Shown: one piece after another, positions 18,581 to 26,885 of the stretch
Position numbering within the stretch: position 1 is the first letter of the stretch
How the letters are laid out: each line of letters opens with the position of its first letter
DNA from: Pontibacter pudoricolor
Lineage (GTDB): Bacteria > Bacteroidota > Bacteroidia > Cytophagales > Hymenobacteraceae
Assembly: GCF_010092985.1 (NCBI RefSeq)
Contig: NZ_CP048106.1
Span: forward strand, 620,001 to 684,000
Direction of reading: 5' to 3'
DNA length: 64,000 nt
Position numbers and translations under genes: made by a program
The notes under the pieces: generated by a model
Database searches by the model: none
What the model saw: the letters and a program-made list of their open reading frames with translations, nothing else
Told to the model about the DNA's origin: nothing

Positions 18581-19246
18581 GTGAGACTGACATTTCCATA
18601 TCCTCTGAGGCTGCTGAAAATGCTACTATCAGCATGCCTGATTGTAGCATTTTGTTACCTCATTTGGAATAGAGGTTCTGTATCTGCCTACAACACACAA
18701 AATATTGCCGGCTTTTACTATATAGATTATCCTTCTGAATACAACTACAAACAAGTGTCGACTTATTGTGGTCCGTTCAGTACAGCAGCAGTAGTTCGGG
18801 CCTTACAAGGAAAGAAAGTAGACTCATTCGAATATTCTGAGAATATCGGCTGGAGAATATTTAATAAAGGGACACATCCTATTGGTTTAAGCCGGCAATT
18901 GGAAAAACAGTACCTGAATGTAGAAATAGCTAGGCTAAGAAGTTTTTCAGACGACGAAAGATTACTCTTTTTACAAGAAAGACTCTCTCAAGGTAAAGCG
19001 ATTATCATTCTGGGTGAGAAATACGCTTATCAACATTACGTTACCTTGTTTGGGTTTAATAAGCAAAAGCAGGAATATTATATATACGATAGCTGGTGTC
19101 CGGAGGGAACGAAAGGCTTAGTCGTTGATGAGAATGGTTCATTACCTGGTAACCTCACACTTAATTCTCAAGAATTGCTAACCTTCTGGGGAAAAGGAGG
19201 CATGTATAGTTTCTATGAATGGTACGCTTTAGTAGCAAGTAAATAG
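18581..19246 (+). CDS. C39-like cysteine peptidase family protein
   Basis: 221 aa; the GTG at 18581 fits best, with a downstream ATG (MLLSACL) as alternative. An N-terminal signal/anchor is followed by YKQVSTYCGPFSTAAVVRAL, where Gln and Cys form the C39-type oxyanion/nucleophile pair. QHYVTLFGF provides the His and YIYDSW the Asp. This is a papain-like fold of the Peptidase_C39_2 type. It is located outside the cytoplasm. No bacteriocin or ABC transporter is adjacent, so the target is unknown. Confidence 0.7.
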   Translation: MRLTFPYPLRLLKMLLSACLIVAFCYLIWNRGSVSAYNTQNIAGFYYIDYPSEYNYKQVSTYCGPFSTAAVVRALQGKKVDSFEYSENIGWRIFNKGTHPIGLSRQLEKQYLNVEIARLRSFSDDERLLFLQERLSQGKAIIILGEKYAYQHYVTLFGFNKQKQEYYIYDSWCPEGTKGLVVDENGSLPGNLTLNSQELLTFWGKGGMYSFYEWYALVASK

Positions 19247-19368
19247 ATTCATGAGTGATAGACAAAAAAGCGTCCTGGGAAGCATTCGAAAAAGATGGCT
19301 TAGAAAATAGAAACTAACACCAACAAGAACTACAGATCATGTCTGCCCTTTTGGAATAACCACAGCAT

Positions 19369-19415
19369 AAAACAAAGAAGCTGCACTGCATAAAACAGTG
19401 CAGTTTCTTTGTTTT
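19369..19415. terminator. Strong hairpin terminator
   Basis: AAAACAAAGAAGCTGCACTG pairs with CAGTGCAGTTTCTTTGTTTT (one bulge) around a 7-nt loop, 122 bp after the C39-like gene. The remainder of the 306-bp spacer 19247-19552 shows nothing. Confidence 0.75.
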
Positions 19416-19552
19416 ATGGTTGCAGGTGGCCTTCATTTCAAACACTGCCTTCTATAGTTTGCTACCTGCTTGTTAAATGGCTGAAATTAAAATATTTAAA
19501 ACCTATTTCAGTTATTTGCATATATTTGGGAGATACCAAAAACTTAAAAACT

Positions 19553-19870
19553 ATGAAAAATTACAAAGCTATTTTTGCATTTCTGTTACTGTTGCTACCG
19601 TTTATGTATGCCTGCCAGCAGGGCACAGATGTAGTGGAATCGGGTACGTACCAGGGTACTGTTGATGAAGTAGAACCAGCAAAAACCGAGATCTATGTTA
19701 AGACGGCTGACAACAAACGCCTGGAACTATACTTTAACGAAAACACGACGCTAACCAGAAACGGCGAAACGGTACAGTTCGATCAATTGCAGAAAGGCCA
19801 GAAGGTAGAGGTAGAAGTTAATAAAGTTGGTCAGCGTTTAGAACCGGTTGCCGTTCGTATCCTGGAGTAA
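19553..19870 (+). CDS. Small lipoprotein with OB-like beta domain
   Basis: 105 aa from ATG 19553 (MKNYKAIF); the frame is open further upstream, but only this start gives a clean signal. Lipobox MYAC (Cys21). The mature domain GTYQGTVDEVEPAKTEIYVKT...VQFDQLQKGQKVEVEV resembles small DUF5666-like or OB-type beta barrels. The stop nearly abuts the next start (TAACATG), indicating co-transcription with the DUF2231 gene. Confidence 0.7.
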   Translation: MKNYKAIFAFLLLLLPFMYACQQGTDVVESGTYQGTVDEVEPAKTEIYVKTADNKRLELYFNENTTLTRNGETVQFDQLQKGQKVEVEVNKVGQRLEPVAVRILE

Positions 19871-19871
19871 C

Positions 19872-20363
19872 ATGATCGATCAAAACTTCTGGCGAACTGA
19901 GATCTGGCATCCGCTTTCGGTACATTTTCCGGTCGCTATTTTATTACTGGCTACTATCGTAAAGGTAGTAGCCATACTTTTGCGTGAGCAGCAACAGGGT
20001 TTCTGGCAAAGAGCCGGTGCCTATCTGCTTTATATTGGCTTTCTGGCTGCCTGGGTTAGCGTGTATACCGGTAGCCTGGCAGAAGGTATAGTAGCCCGCA
20101 AACTATGTGACCCTACCATCTTAAAAGATCACGAGATAGCCGCCTTTAACTTAGCCTACATTTTTACAGGAGCCACAGCTCTTGAATTAGCCTTACGTTT
20201 TGAGTTGATAAAATTTAAGACAGGTTTGCTGCAGCTTATAGTTGTGTTGCTGATGCTGGCAGGTTCAGGTTTCCTGGTTTATGTAGGGCATACCGGTGCA
20301 ACGGTCGTTTACCAGCAGGCTGGTGGTGTAAACATTCCGGCTGCAGACTGCGCTGGTTTCTGA
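19872..20363 (+). CDS. DUF2231 membrane protein
   Basis: 163 aa from ATG 19872. Four hydrophobic helices. The first carries the family hallmark WHPLSVHFPVAILLLA with the conserved His, and a later helix has HTGATVVYQ. DUF2231 proteins are predicted redox or heme-related inner-membrane proteins; the function is unproven. Coupled to the small lipoprotein gene by a 1-bp spacer. Confidence 0.75.
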   Translation: MIDQNFWRTEIWHPLSVHFPVAILLLATIVKVVAILLREQQQGFWQRAGAYLLYIGFLAAWVSVYTGSLAEGIVARKLCDPTILKDHEIAAFNLAYIFTGATALELALRFELIKFKTGLLQLIVVLLMLAGSGFLVYVGHTGATVVYQQAGGVNIPAADCAGF

Positions 20364-20408
20364 TCATCCTTAATTAAGTGATGCCGTAGCCTGCAAGTCA
20401 ACTATAGT

Positions 20409-21179
20409 TTAGTTAATGGCTGCAGTTGAAGCTACTGCTGAACTGGCCTTACCGCGTGAGCCCAGGTATATACGGTAAGTCAGTAACACGGCTTCTATGC
20501 CAACTATAGCCAACAGGGCATTTCGCATCTGCGTATGCAGATCACCAAAGGTCAGTAAGATCATAGCAACAAAAGGAAGGACTATAAGTGCCATATCCAG
20601 TTTGGTGAGCAGGCCAGAACGAACTATAGTTACAGCAAAACTTATAAATGTCAGTAATGCCGCCAGGTTGGTTAGCGTATAGCTCATAGAAGTCATCAGT
20701 AAGGTAAGCACACAAAATCCGATCCCCATCCAACTATAGTTATCCTGGCCTATCGTATCAGTAATGGCAGGTGTGGTTTTATGCTCTCTAGCAGGTTGCA
20801 GCAGGAACATGAACTTACGGTATTCCAAGCCAAGCAACATAAGGTTAAGCAACAGGAAAACAGCATTTACATAGGGTGTGCCCTGCCAATCCATTGATAC
20901 GGTAACGGCCAGTATGGCAATATTCATGGGCACCAGCATGACAGCACCCAGCAAACTATAGCGTTGCGATAAAAGCAGCGTTCCGCAAATTACCTGGCTA
21001 ATAGCCACCACTTTGGCAAACAGTCCTAACCCATGTTTCGCCAGTGCTTCCTCCAGCCACGGTGGCCCGATCAGTTGGCCGAAGTTGCCGTGCGTTAGTT
21101 TACAGATGCCAGCCGAGAAAAAGATATATCCCAGGAACAGGCGGATAAGCAGCATAAGCAGGTACTGGTTCTTTAACAT
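20409..21179 (-). CDS. DoxX-like membrane protein
   Basis: 256 aa from ATG 21179 (MLKNQYLL); the frame extends 19 codons upstream without a better start. Seven to eight hydrophobic helices. The N-terminal part RLFLGYIFFSAGICKLTHGNFGQ is the DoxX-type signature (helix 1 plus Lys/His), followed by GLFAKVVAISQVICGTLLL. The C-terminal part is an extra hydrophobic domain. Role unknown. Confidence 0.65.
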   Translation of the reverse strand: MLKNQYLLMLLIRLFLGYIFFSAGICKLTHGNFGQLIGPPWLEEALAKHGLGLFAKVVAISQVICGTLLLSQRYSLLGAVMLVPMNIAILAVTVSMDWQGTPYVNAVFLLLNLMLLGLEYRKFMFLLQPAREHKTTPAITDTIGQDNYSWMGIGFCVLTLLMTSMSYTLTNLAALLTFISFAVTIVRSGLLTKLDMALIVLPFVAMILLTFGDLHTQMRNALLAIVGIEAVLLTYRIYLGSRGKASSAVASTAAIN

Positions 21180-21411
21180 AGTTTTGGTAGGTAGCGAAGT
21201 GGCACATGAGTTATTATACCTGTAAATAAAAAACATCGTCTCATTTTAGAAAATGAATTATACTAACAGGTTGGTTTTCACTACAAAGCGCCGGATTTTA
21301 CAGCTGATTATTTCGGGGATTGAGCTGAATATAAGCGGTTTATACTTAGTGGTGAACTGAGGGAAGCGCCGGAATAGAAGGGATTAAACCTGATGCTTCA
21401 GGGTAAACTAT

Positions 21412-21449
21412 AAAAAAGAAAGCCGCTCTTCAGCAGGAGAGAGCGGCTT
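21412..21449 (-). terminator. Terminator, minus-strand orientation
   Basis: AAGCCGCTCT / AGAGCGGCTT stem followed on the minus strand by CTTTCTTTTTTAT. It lies downstream of the isoaspartyl peptidase gene, beyond repeat copy B. Confidence 0.7.
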
Positions 21450-21496
21450 AGCATGTAGTAAAAAGCAGTCTGTTTCTTTGGCTGACTATAAGGCAT

Positions 21497-21692
21497 ATGG
21501 TTTAAAACTGTAATACAGGCAATTTTTACTTCTTTTCCTGCCGTTGTTGGTGTTTTCACCAACAACTATACTTTTACCAACAAGTACTTGCTGGCGAAAA
21601 CACGCAGCAAGGGCATCTTGCATCGATTTCCCGAAAACTCTAAACAGGTTCATGGTTTAAACTATAGTACAGGCAATTTTTACTTCTTTTTA
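21497..21692. repeat. 39-bp imperfect direct repeat flanking element B
   Basis: ATGGTTTAAA...ACAGGCAATTTTTACTTCTTTT occurs at about 21497-21536 and again at 21654-21692. The second copy includes the 3' end of the isoaspartyl peptidase gene. The two copies bracket dispersed element B and differ at a few positions near the CTATAG motif. Confidence 0.65.
21541..21651. repeat. TIR-bounded dispersed element, copy B (left end missing)
   Basis: Collinear with copy C from CCGTTGTTGGTGTTTTCACC to the right terminal repeat GAAAACTCTAAACAGGTTC. The left terminal repeat is absent, replaced by a duplicate of the 3' end of the adjacent peptidase gene. Confidence 0.7.
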
Positions 21693-22627
21693 TAGATCTC
21701 AACGCCATGCTGGTTAGCGCTTGTTCTCCAGCCCCTGTGCATGCGTTCGCTGTTAAAAACGAGTGTAATGTTACCCTGCGCATCAACGCCTATTACGCCT
21801 ACATCGCCTTCTTCCGGTTTTACCCGCTCCAGCACAACTGTTTCGCAGGCTTTCTGTAAGGTCAGCCCTTTGTATTCCATCAACGCAGAAATATCATAGG
21901 CAATCACATTCTTTATCAGCACTTCGCCATCTCCGGTACCAGATATAGCGCATGTCTTGTTTTTAGCATAACAGCCAACCCCGATCAGGCAGCTATCGCC
22001 AATGCGCCCCATTTTTTTATTCTCCGTACCACCTGTTGATGTCGCTGCCGCCAGATTCCCATCGCGGTCCAGGGCAACTGCTCCGACCGTGCCGTGCATG
22101 CGTGCATTCAGTTCGTCCAGGCCAATTCTGTCACTGCTTGTAAATTCTTCTTCCCGCTTTTTAGAGAAAGCATCGAATTGATGTTCGGTAATAAAGTAAG
22201 AAGACGGCTCCATCCTGATATCAATCTTTTTGGCATATTCCAGCGCACCCATGTCGCCCAGGAAACGATACTGGGTATTGAGCATCACTGCTTTAGCCAG
22301 CGAAATAGGGTTCCTGATATTCCGTACCAATGCAACTGCACCTGAAGCCTGGTCGCTGCCGCGCATAAGGGCCGCATCCATCTCTACTTCGCCGTTTGCA
22401 TTAAGCGCTGAGCCTCTGCCTGCATTAAAGAGAGGATTGTCTTCCAGTCTTTTCACTGCAGCCTCTACCGCATCTACCGCTGAGCCACCTTCCTCCAGTA
22501 TTTTATACCCGGCCTCTACCGCTTCCTGTATTCCTTTTTCATATCCTTTTTTGTTTTTATGTATGTGATCCGAGTCTGGTCCTGCGCCACCATGAACTAT
22601 AATTGCGAGCGGTTTCTTCTTAGCCAT
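21680..22627 (-). CDS. iaaA: Isoaspartyl peptidase/L-asparaginase (Ntn hydrolase)
   Basis: 315 aa. Plant-type asparaginase: IIVHGGAGP at the N-terminus, FNAGRGSALNANGEVEMDAA, then the autocleavage site HGTVGAVALD. Thr180 there becomes the N-terminal nucleophile of the beta subunit. TSTGGTENKKMGRIGDSCLI and GTGDGE are substrate-binding segments. It hydrolyses beta-aspartyl dipeptides and asparagine. No signal peptide, so cytosolic. It could in principle process beta-Asp-Arg released from cyanophycin, since a cyanophycin synthetase lies 31 kb away; that link is inference. Confidence 0.9.
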   Translation of the reverse strand: MAKKKPLAIIVHGGAGPDSDHIHKNKKGYEKGIQEAVEAGYKILEEGGSAVDAVEAAVKRLEDNPLFNAGRGSALNANGEVEMDAALMRGSDQASGAVALVRNIRNPISLAKAVMLNTQYRFLGDMGALEYAKKIDIRMEPSSYFITEHQFDAFSKKREEEFTSSDRIGLDELNARMHGTVGAVALDRDGNLAAATSTGGTENKKMGRIGDSCLIGVGCYAKNKTCAISGTGDGEVLIKNVIAYDISALMEYKGLTLQKACETVVLERVKPEEGDVGVIGVDAQGNITLVFNSERMHRGWRTSANQHGVEIYKKK

Positions 22628-22719
22628 CGTTTCGTTGTTTTCTGAGTAGAGTTTATAGTTCTCAGGTAGTACGGCTTTTACTTTAGCATGTTGATGAAGC
22701 AGTAAAACCGCGTTAGCAC

Positions 22720-22748
22720 AAAAAAAACGCGAACCCAGGGCCGCGTTT
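22720..22748 (-). terminator. Terminator after the 63-aa gene
   Basis: AAACGCG / CGCGTTT stem with a run of eight T on the minus strand, 56 bp past the stop at 22804. Confidence 0.7.
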
Positions 22749-22803
22749 CTTTATAAATTAGTACGGATTATCCGTTATTCTTAACTGAGTGTTCTTCCGC
22801 TTT

Positions 22804-22995
22804 TTAAACTATAGTTGAATGTATAGTTGCTGCACCATTCCTTAGCTCCCGCTCATAGTAAACCAGGTCACTGTGCAATGGGTGTTTCGGGTCAGTGCAG
22901 TAGTATATCCGTTTGGCATAACGCCTCACTACCAGCTCACGGTCTGGGGCTGCGATGGCAATTACGCTGGCACCTTCGGCATATTTATTTTCCAT
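22804..22995 (-). CDS. Small conserved hypothetical protein (63 aa)
   Basis: Begins MENKYAEGASVIAIAAPDR and continues with ELVVRRYAKRIYYC and LVYYEREL. It is a basic, beta-rich small protein of a type I have seen unannotated in related Bacteroidota. The function is unknown. It is followed by its own terminator and lies 23 bp downstream of the next gene, so it is probably co-transcribed with it. Confidence 0.65.
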   Translation of the reverse strand: MENKYAEGASVIAIAAPDRELVVRRYAKRIYYCTDPKHPLHSDLVYYERELRNGAATIHSTIV

Positions 22996-23018
22996 TATAG
23001 GTTGGGTGTAGCTGTAAA

Positions 23019-23390
23019 TTAATCGTTGCCGGCCTTCTTAATTGCTTTAGCCGATTTTATGGCTTGTTTGTCTGCATCGGCACGGTTACGTTGTGCTTTA
23101 GCTTCCATGGCAGCTGCTCTTTTTGCCTGTTTTGCTGCATAAGCCGCCTCCTTATCTGCTCGTTTAGCTTCCTTCGCATTTGCCCCTGTAATCTTAGCAT
23201 TTGCTTTTGTGTCGGCCTTTAAGTCTTTTACATTTTGTAAGCGTATTTCGTCCCGTATTTTTTTCTCTTTAGCGAGTTCCTGTTCTTTTTTCTGCTCTTC
23301 TATGGTAGGAGCATCCTGGGCAAAAGATTGTGTTGCTGCTAGCAGTAAAAATCCTGTTATCAGCGAGAATAAAGTGGTCTTGTAAGTCAT
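23019..23390 (-). CDS. Secreted Ala/Lys-rich coiled-coil protein
   Basis: 123 aa. Clean Sec signal peptide (LITGFLLLAATQSFAQ, cleavage after FAQ). The mature part is almost entirely charged helix: EEQKKEQELAKEKK, then AKEAKRADKEAAYAAKQAKR. Predicted periplasmic coiled coil; no family recognised. Probably one transcript with the 63-aa gene downstream. Confidence 0.65.
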   Translation of the reverse strand: MTYKTTLFSLITGFLLLAATQSFAQDAPTIEEQKKEQELAKEKKIRDEIRLQNVKDLKADTKANAKITGANAKEAKRADKEAAYAAKQAKRAAAMEAKAQRNRADADKQAIKSAKAIKKAGND

Positions 23391-23574
23391 ATTTTCAGGA
23401 AAAGGTATATTCTGTTATCCTGTTTATAGTATACGTGTACCGCTATATTTTAACTGGAAATGGTTGATATATAATGGATTATATTTTTAATAGTGCCATT
23501 GAGGTAAGCAGGTGGCTATTAAATATTTAGCGGAGAGTTATATTTTATGATTGGACACAAAACCGCTTTCGGAA

Positions 23575-24687
23575 CTAAGCTTCCAGAACTATAGGTTTCA
23601 GATAAATAACGAACTCAGTGCCTTGATTGAGCGTACTGTTTATCTCAATTTTGCCCTCTGCATTTTCCACGAGTTTCTTCACAAGGTAAAGTCCGATGCC
23701 TGTTCCTTCTATATCTTTTTCAATGCGTGTATAAGGCGTAAATAGGAGGTCTGTTTTGTCCTCGGCTATTCCCAGACCATTGTCCTTTACCGATAGCATG
23801 ACATAGCCTTCTTTTTCTTCTGTTTTAACAACTATTTCCGGAGGCCGGTCCTGAACCTGGTATTTAATAGCATTGCTCAGCAGGTTATAAAGTATGCTTC
23901 TCAGGTTTTTAGGAGAAAAATCTATAGTTGCAACACCCAGCTCATATGTTATTCTGGCCTGGCTTTCTATAATGCTGTCTTTTATAGTTAGTTCTACTTC
24001 ATTCAGGATAGCATCAAAAGAAACCGTTTCTGTTATTTCCTTATAGTTACCTTCTATCTTCGCTATTTCAGATAACTCATTTATGATCGTGCGCATCCTG
24101 GTAACGGAGGAGTCCAGCATTTTCGCGATCATTTCCTGCTCCTGGTTAGCTTCGTCACATTTCTCCATCAACTCCGCAGATGTTGTCTTCAGGTGTTCCA
24201 CCAATCCCTCAATGTTTGCCAAAGGTGCTTTCAGGTCGTGCGACACAGCATAGATAAAGGTCTCGTGCGAAGCATTTAACTTCTCCAGTTGTTTGAGCAC
24301 TTTCATCCGGTCAGTGATATCAACAAAAGTAATGATGACACCATTTGCCCTGTTTTCCTTTTTTATCAGGTAAGGAATTATGTTCATCTGGAACCAGCGC
24401 ATGTCAGTTGTCTGGATCTCTTTTTCGAAGATCTCCCCGGATTCAATTACGCTGTGTATGTTCTCAACTATAGTGGAATACCGGATATTGTCGATCATCT
24501 CCTGCATGGGCCTCCCGATATGTTCAGGAGTGAAGCTGAATTGCTTCATGGCCGGCGGCGTGAATTTGCGCAGTATTAAGTTAGCATCAACAAAAAGCTG
24601 GGGTATAATGGTGTTTCTGAAATAGTTTTCCAGTTCATCATTCAGCTCTATAAGTCGCTGTATCGTTTTTGATCCGTTCATGTTCAT
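23575..24687 (-). CDS. PAS sensor histidine kinase
   Basis: 370 aa, no membrane helix. One PAS domain (residues about 25-130), HisKA with AVSHDLKAPLANIEGL, then HATPase with NLLSNAIKY, DNGLGIAEDK and GTGIGLYLVKKLVENAEG. It is a shorter relative of the 855-aa kinase at 15948. No response regulator is adjacent. Confidence 0.9.
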   Translation of the reverse strand: MNMNGSKTIQRLIELNDELENYFRNTIIPQLFVDANLILRKFTPPAMKQFSFTPEHIGRPMQEMIDNIRYSTIVENIHSVIESGEIFEKEIQTTDMRWFQMNIIPYLIKKENRANGVIITFVDITDRMKVLKQLEKLNASHETFIYAVSHDLKAPLANIEGLVEHLKTTSAELMEKCDEANQEQEMIAKMLDSSVTRMRTIINELSEIAKIEGNYKEITETVSFDAILNEVELTIKDSIIESQARITYELGVATIDFSPKNLRSILYNLLSNAIKYQVQDRPPEIVVKTEEKEGYVMLSVKDNGLGIAEDKTDLLFTPYTRIEKDIEGTGIGLYLVKKLVENAEGKIEINSTLNQGTEFVIYLKPIVLEA

Positions 24688-24824
24688 GAAGGGCGCTGCT
24701 TAATACTTAAAATAATGCTGACCATCCTTTTAACTATAGTTTTCAGGAAAGAGGAGGGCAGCCGTGCTTTCTATAACTCTTAACAACAACTGATAAGATG
24801 CCAAAGCACTTTACATATGGTTGG

Positions 24825-25052
24825 TTAATACTGAAATAGCACGTTTGTCCCGTTGCGTATCCATTTTTCGAAGAATACATTGTCGTTAAACTCGCCTGAA
24901 ATAAGCACGGAGTCTAATTCGGTTTCCGGGGTGCGGGTGCTCATAAAGCCCGGTAAAACGGTTTGGTTATTTGGTACCCAGTCCATCCCTTTTTTAAGAG
25001 CGATGCAAAGGTATTCGTGTGTTTCGGTGTCAACTAAGTATTTTCTGTTCAT
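24825..25052 (-). CDS. 75-aa hypothetical protein, copy 1
   Basis: Starts MNRKYLVDTETHEYLCIAL and ends WIRNGTNVLFQY; acidic, aromatic, soluble. Identical at protein level to the copy at 41883. It follows the cold-shock gene after a hairpin, so it would be expressed by readthrough or from its own promoter. No family recognised. Confidence 0.65.
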   Translation of the reverse strand: MNRKYLVDTETHEYLCIALKKGMDWVPNNQTVLPGFMSTRTPETELDSVLISGEFNDNVFFEKWIRNGTNVLFQY

Positions 25053-25107
25053 GGTGTATGTATTTGGTTTATAATTGATTAAAAGCAGCTATGTAACTGC
25101 GGCTACC

Positions 25108-25142
25108 ATAAAAAAAGCCTTACAGAATGTAAGGCTTTTTTT
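25108..25142. terminator. Bidirectional terminator between csp and the 75-aa gene (copy 1)
   Basis: AAAAAAAGCCTTAC / GTAAGGCTTTTTTT stem with a very short loop and T-runs on both strands. An identical hairpin is at 42166-42200. Confidence 0.8.
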
Positions 25143-25160
25143 GGTGAGCTATAGGTAAGA

Positions 25161-25352
25161 CTAAGCGCGTTTTACGTTCACTGCATTTAAGCCTTTACGT
25201 CCTTCCTGCAGTTCAAAAAACACTTCGTCGTTTTCTCTGATCTCATCTACAAGGCCTGAAGCATGTACAAAGTATTCCTGATCTGAATTTGTTTCTTTGA
25301 TGAAACCGAACCCTTTCAGGTCATTGTAGAATTTTACTGTTCCGTTATTCAT
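25161..25352 (-). CDS. Cold-shock protein, copy 1
   Basis: 63 aa, one cold-shock domain with RNP1 KGFGFIKE and RNP2-like EYFVHASGL. Binds single-stranded RNA/DNA as an RNA chaperone. The 5' leader conserved between the two copies starts about 47 bp upstream; cold-shock leaders often control translation. The only amino-acid difference from the copy at 42219 is Glu instead of Asp before YFVHASG. Confidence 0.92.
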   Translation of the reverse strand: MNNGTVKFYNDLKGFGFIKETNSDQEYFVHASGLVDEIRENDEVFFELQEGRKGLNAVNVKRA

Positions 25353-25723
25353 ATGGTGATTTTGTTATTATATACCTACTACATATTAAGAGGCATATGC
25401 GTTCATTATTATTTACAATATACAATAAAAAAGTTACAATTGTTGCTTGTAAGCGATTAAAACAGGTTTTATTTTTTCAATACCTTGAGGATCAGGGGCT
25501 ATAGTTTGTGTAAATAAAATCTCTTAATCTGCAGAACCGGAAATGTGTATAAATAAAAGCTAATGAGTTTAGTCTTATTTAAAAAAGTACTAAGTAAATT
25601 AGCGATTTATTAGCTGTAAAACGCGTCAGAACGATAGTTTTTTATAGGCTATAGTTTGCAAAACATTACTACTAATTTAAAAGCGCACCAGTGGCTTTGT
25701 AGTTTGCCACGTAGTATTACCCT
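25353..25723. other. Gene-free AT-rich region
   Basis: 371 bp separating divergent genes. It contains the cold-shock leader and promoter region and two CTATAGTTTG motifs (near 25500 and 25650). No gene seen. Confidence 0.5.
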
Positions 25724-26857
25724 ATGTCTGCAGCAGAACCCAACGATTTTTTTAAAGAAAGTCGCAGTTTTACGGAAATAAAAGAGGAGCTATTTAGTAA
25801 ATACTTCGAAAACTGGAGTGCCGGCTGCCTGGGTAAACTGAAAGAGAAAACCAGTGAGGCTGTTCTGTTCCTGGACATGCAGGCAGGCAAGGAGCAAGGC
25901 GAGCAAACCGGAGCTTTATTGCCAAATAACAACAATTTCCATTACCTTAAAAGCATTGTTAAAAGACCGGCTCTGAACGAAAAGCTGCTAACCTTCTTTT
26001 ACAACAAAAGCAAAGTAGTGCTGGAACAGGCAGCTGAAGTGCTGCAGACTCACCCCAACTATAGCGACCTGGTTCATCAGCCAGTATTGCTCGCTGACGC
26101 TGAAAGCAAAGCTCAATTTACACAACTCCTTCACGCTGGCAATCCTTCGCTGGTTTTTCTTGATCCGTTTGAAAATGTTTTTGCCTCGCAGCTTTTACAG
26201 CAGGCTGTTACCAACCGGCAGTCGGAGCTGTTCATGATGCTGCGCCCGGAAAATATTACAAAAGCCGTAGGTGGTAAAAAGGTAAGCGCGTCAATAAATG
26301 AGTTTTTCGGTGAGCACCTACAGGATATCGGCAACTATAGCAGAAAGGAAAAAAGCAAAACAAAGCGGCAGCAGTTTATGCTCGACAAGTTTATAAGCTT
26401 GCTAAAAAACCAGGGTCAGTATACGCTGCTTTTTAAAGTTAACTTACCTGGTATACAAGAGCCGGAAAATTACCTGCTTTTTGCGTCTCCATGTAGCCGG
26501 GCTTACAGAAGTTTTAAGGAGATACTACTGCCCTATACTACCTTGCAGCCTGATGGAATACCAACATTTATAGCCAATGAATTTCCGCAGACGCAGCTTC
26601 CGCTGTTCGAGCAAGTTCCAGACTATAGTTTACCGGAACTGGTAAACCGGATATTAGGTAATGCAGCTACCTATAAATACAAGTCTGTGGAGGCGATTTA
26701 TGAGCTGGACAGCGTGAACACCAACTATAGTCGTGAAAACTATATTACTGCCGTAGAACAGCTTCGCAAAGCAGGAAAAGTAGAGTTACTGAATGGCAAA
26801 ACCATGCAAACCATCCGGCTTGTTACACCAGCTTCGGTTGTAAAATACCGGCTGTAG
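25724..26857 (+). CDS. Possible TcmP-like (three-Cys-motif partner) protein
   Basis: 377 aa, soluble. The N-terminus (FFKESRSFTEIKEELFSKYF, then LFLDMQAGKEQGEQTGALL) has the order and spacing of TcmP, a methyltransferase-fold partner of phage Gp37/Gp68-type three-Cys proteins. There the equivalent glycine-rich segment reads like D-G-F-A-G-P-G. LFMMLRPENITKAV and a C-terminal winged-helix-like region (ENYITAVEQLRKAGKVELL) also fit. The SAM loop is poorly conserved and no three-Cys gene is adjacent, so this is a divergent member or a look-alike. Role unknown. Confidence 0.4.
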   Translation: MSAAEPNDFFKESRSFTEIKEELFSKYFENWSAGCLGKLKEKTSEAVLFLDMQAGKEQGEQTGALLPNNNNFHYLKSIVKRPALNEKLLTFFYNKSKVVLEQAAEVLQTHPNYSDLVHQPVLLADAESKAQFTQLLHAGNPSLVFLDPFENVFASQLLQQAVTNRQSELFMMLRPENITKAVGGKKVSASINEFFGEHLQDIGNYSRKEKSKTKRQQFMLDKFISLLKNQGQYTLLFKVNLPGIQEPENYLLFASPCSRAYRSFKEILLPYTTLQPDGIPTFIANEFPQTQLPLFEQVPDYSLPELVNRILGNAATYKYKSVEAIYELDSVNTNYSRENYITAVEQLRKAGKVELLNGKTMQTIRLVTPASVVKYRL

Positions 26858-26885
26858 TTTTATAGTTACCGGGCAACTAAAGCGT

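Larger units (their letters stand above)
24823..25399 (-). repeat. Duplicated cold-shock module, copy 1
   Basis: 577 bp that recur at 41881-42457 with a constant offset of 17058, no indels, and only two mismatches found by eye. Both mismatches are in the cold-shock gene (one Glu/Asp change, one silent). It covers the 75-aa gene, a terminator, the cold-shock gene and 47 bp of its leader. Identity drops sharply at both edges. Confidence 0.85.
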
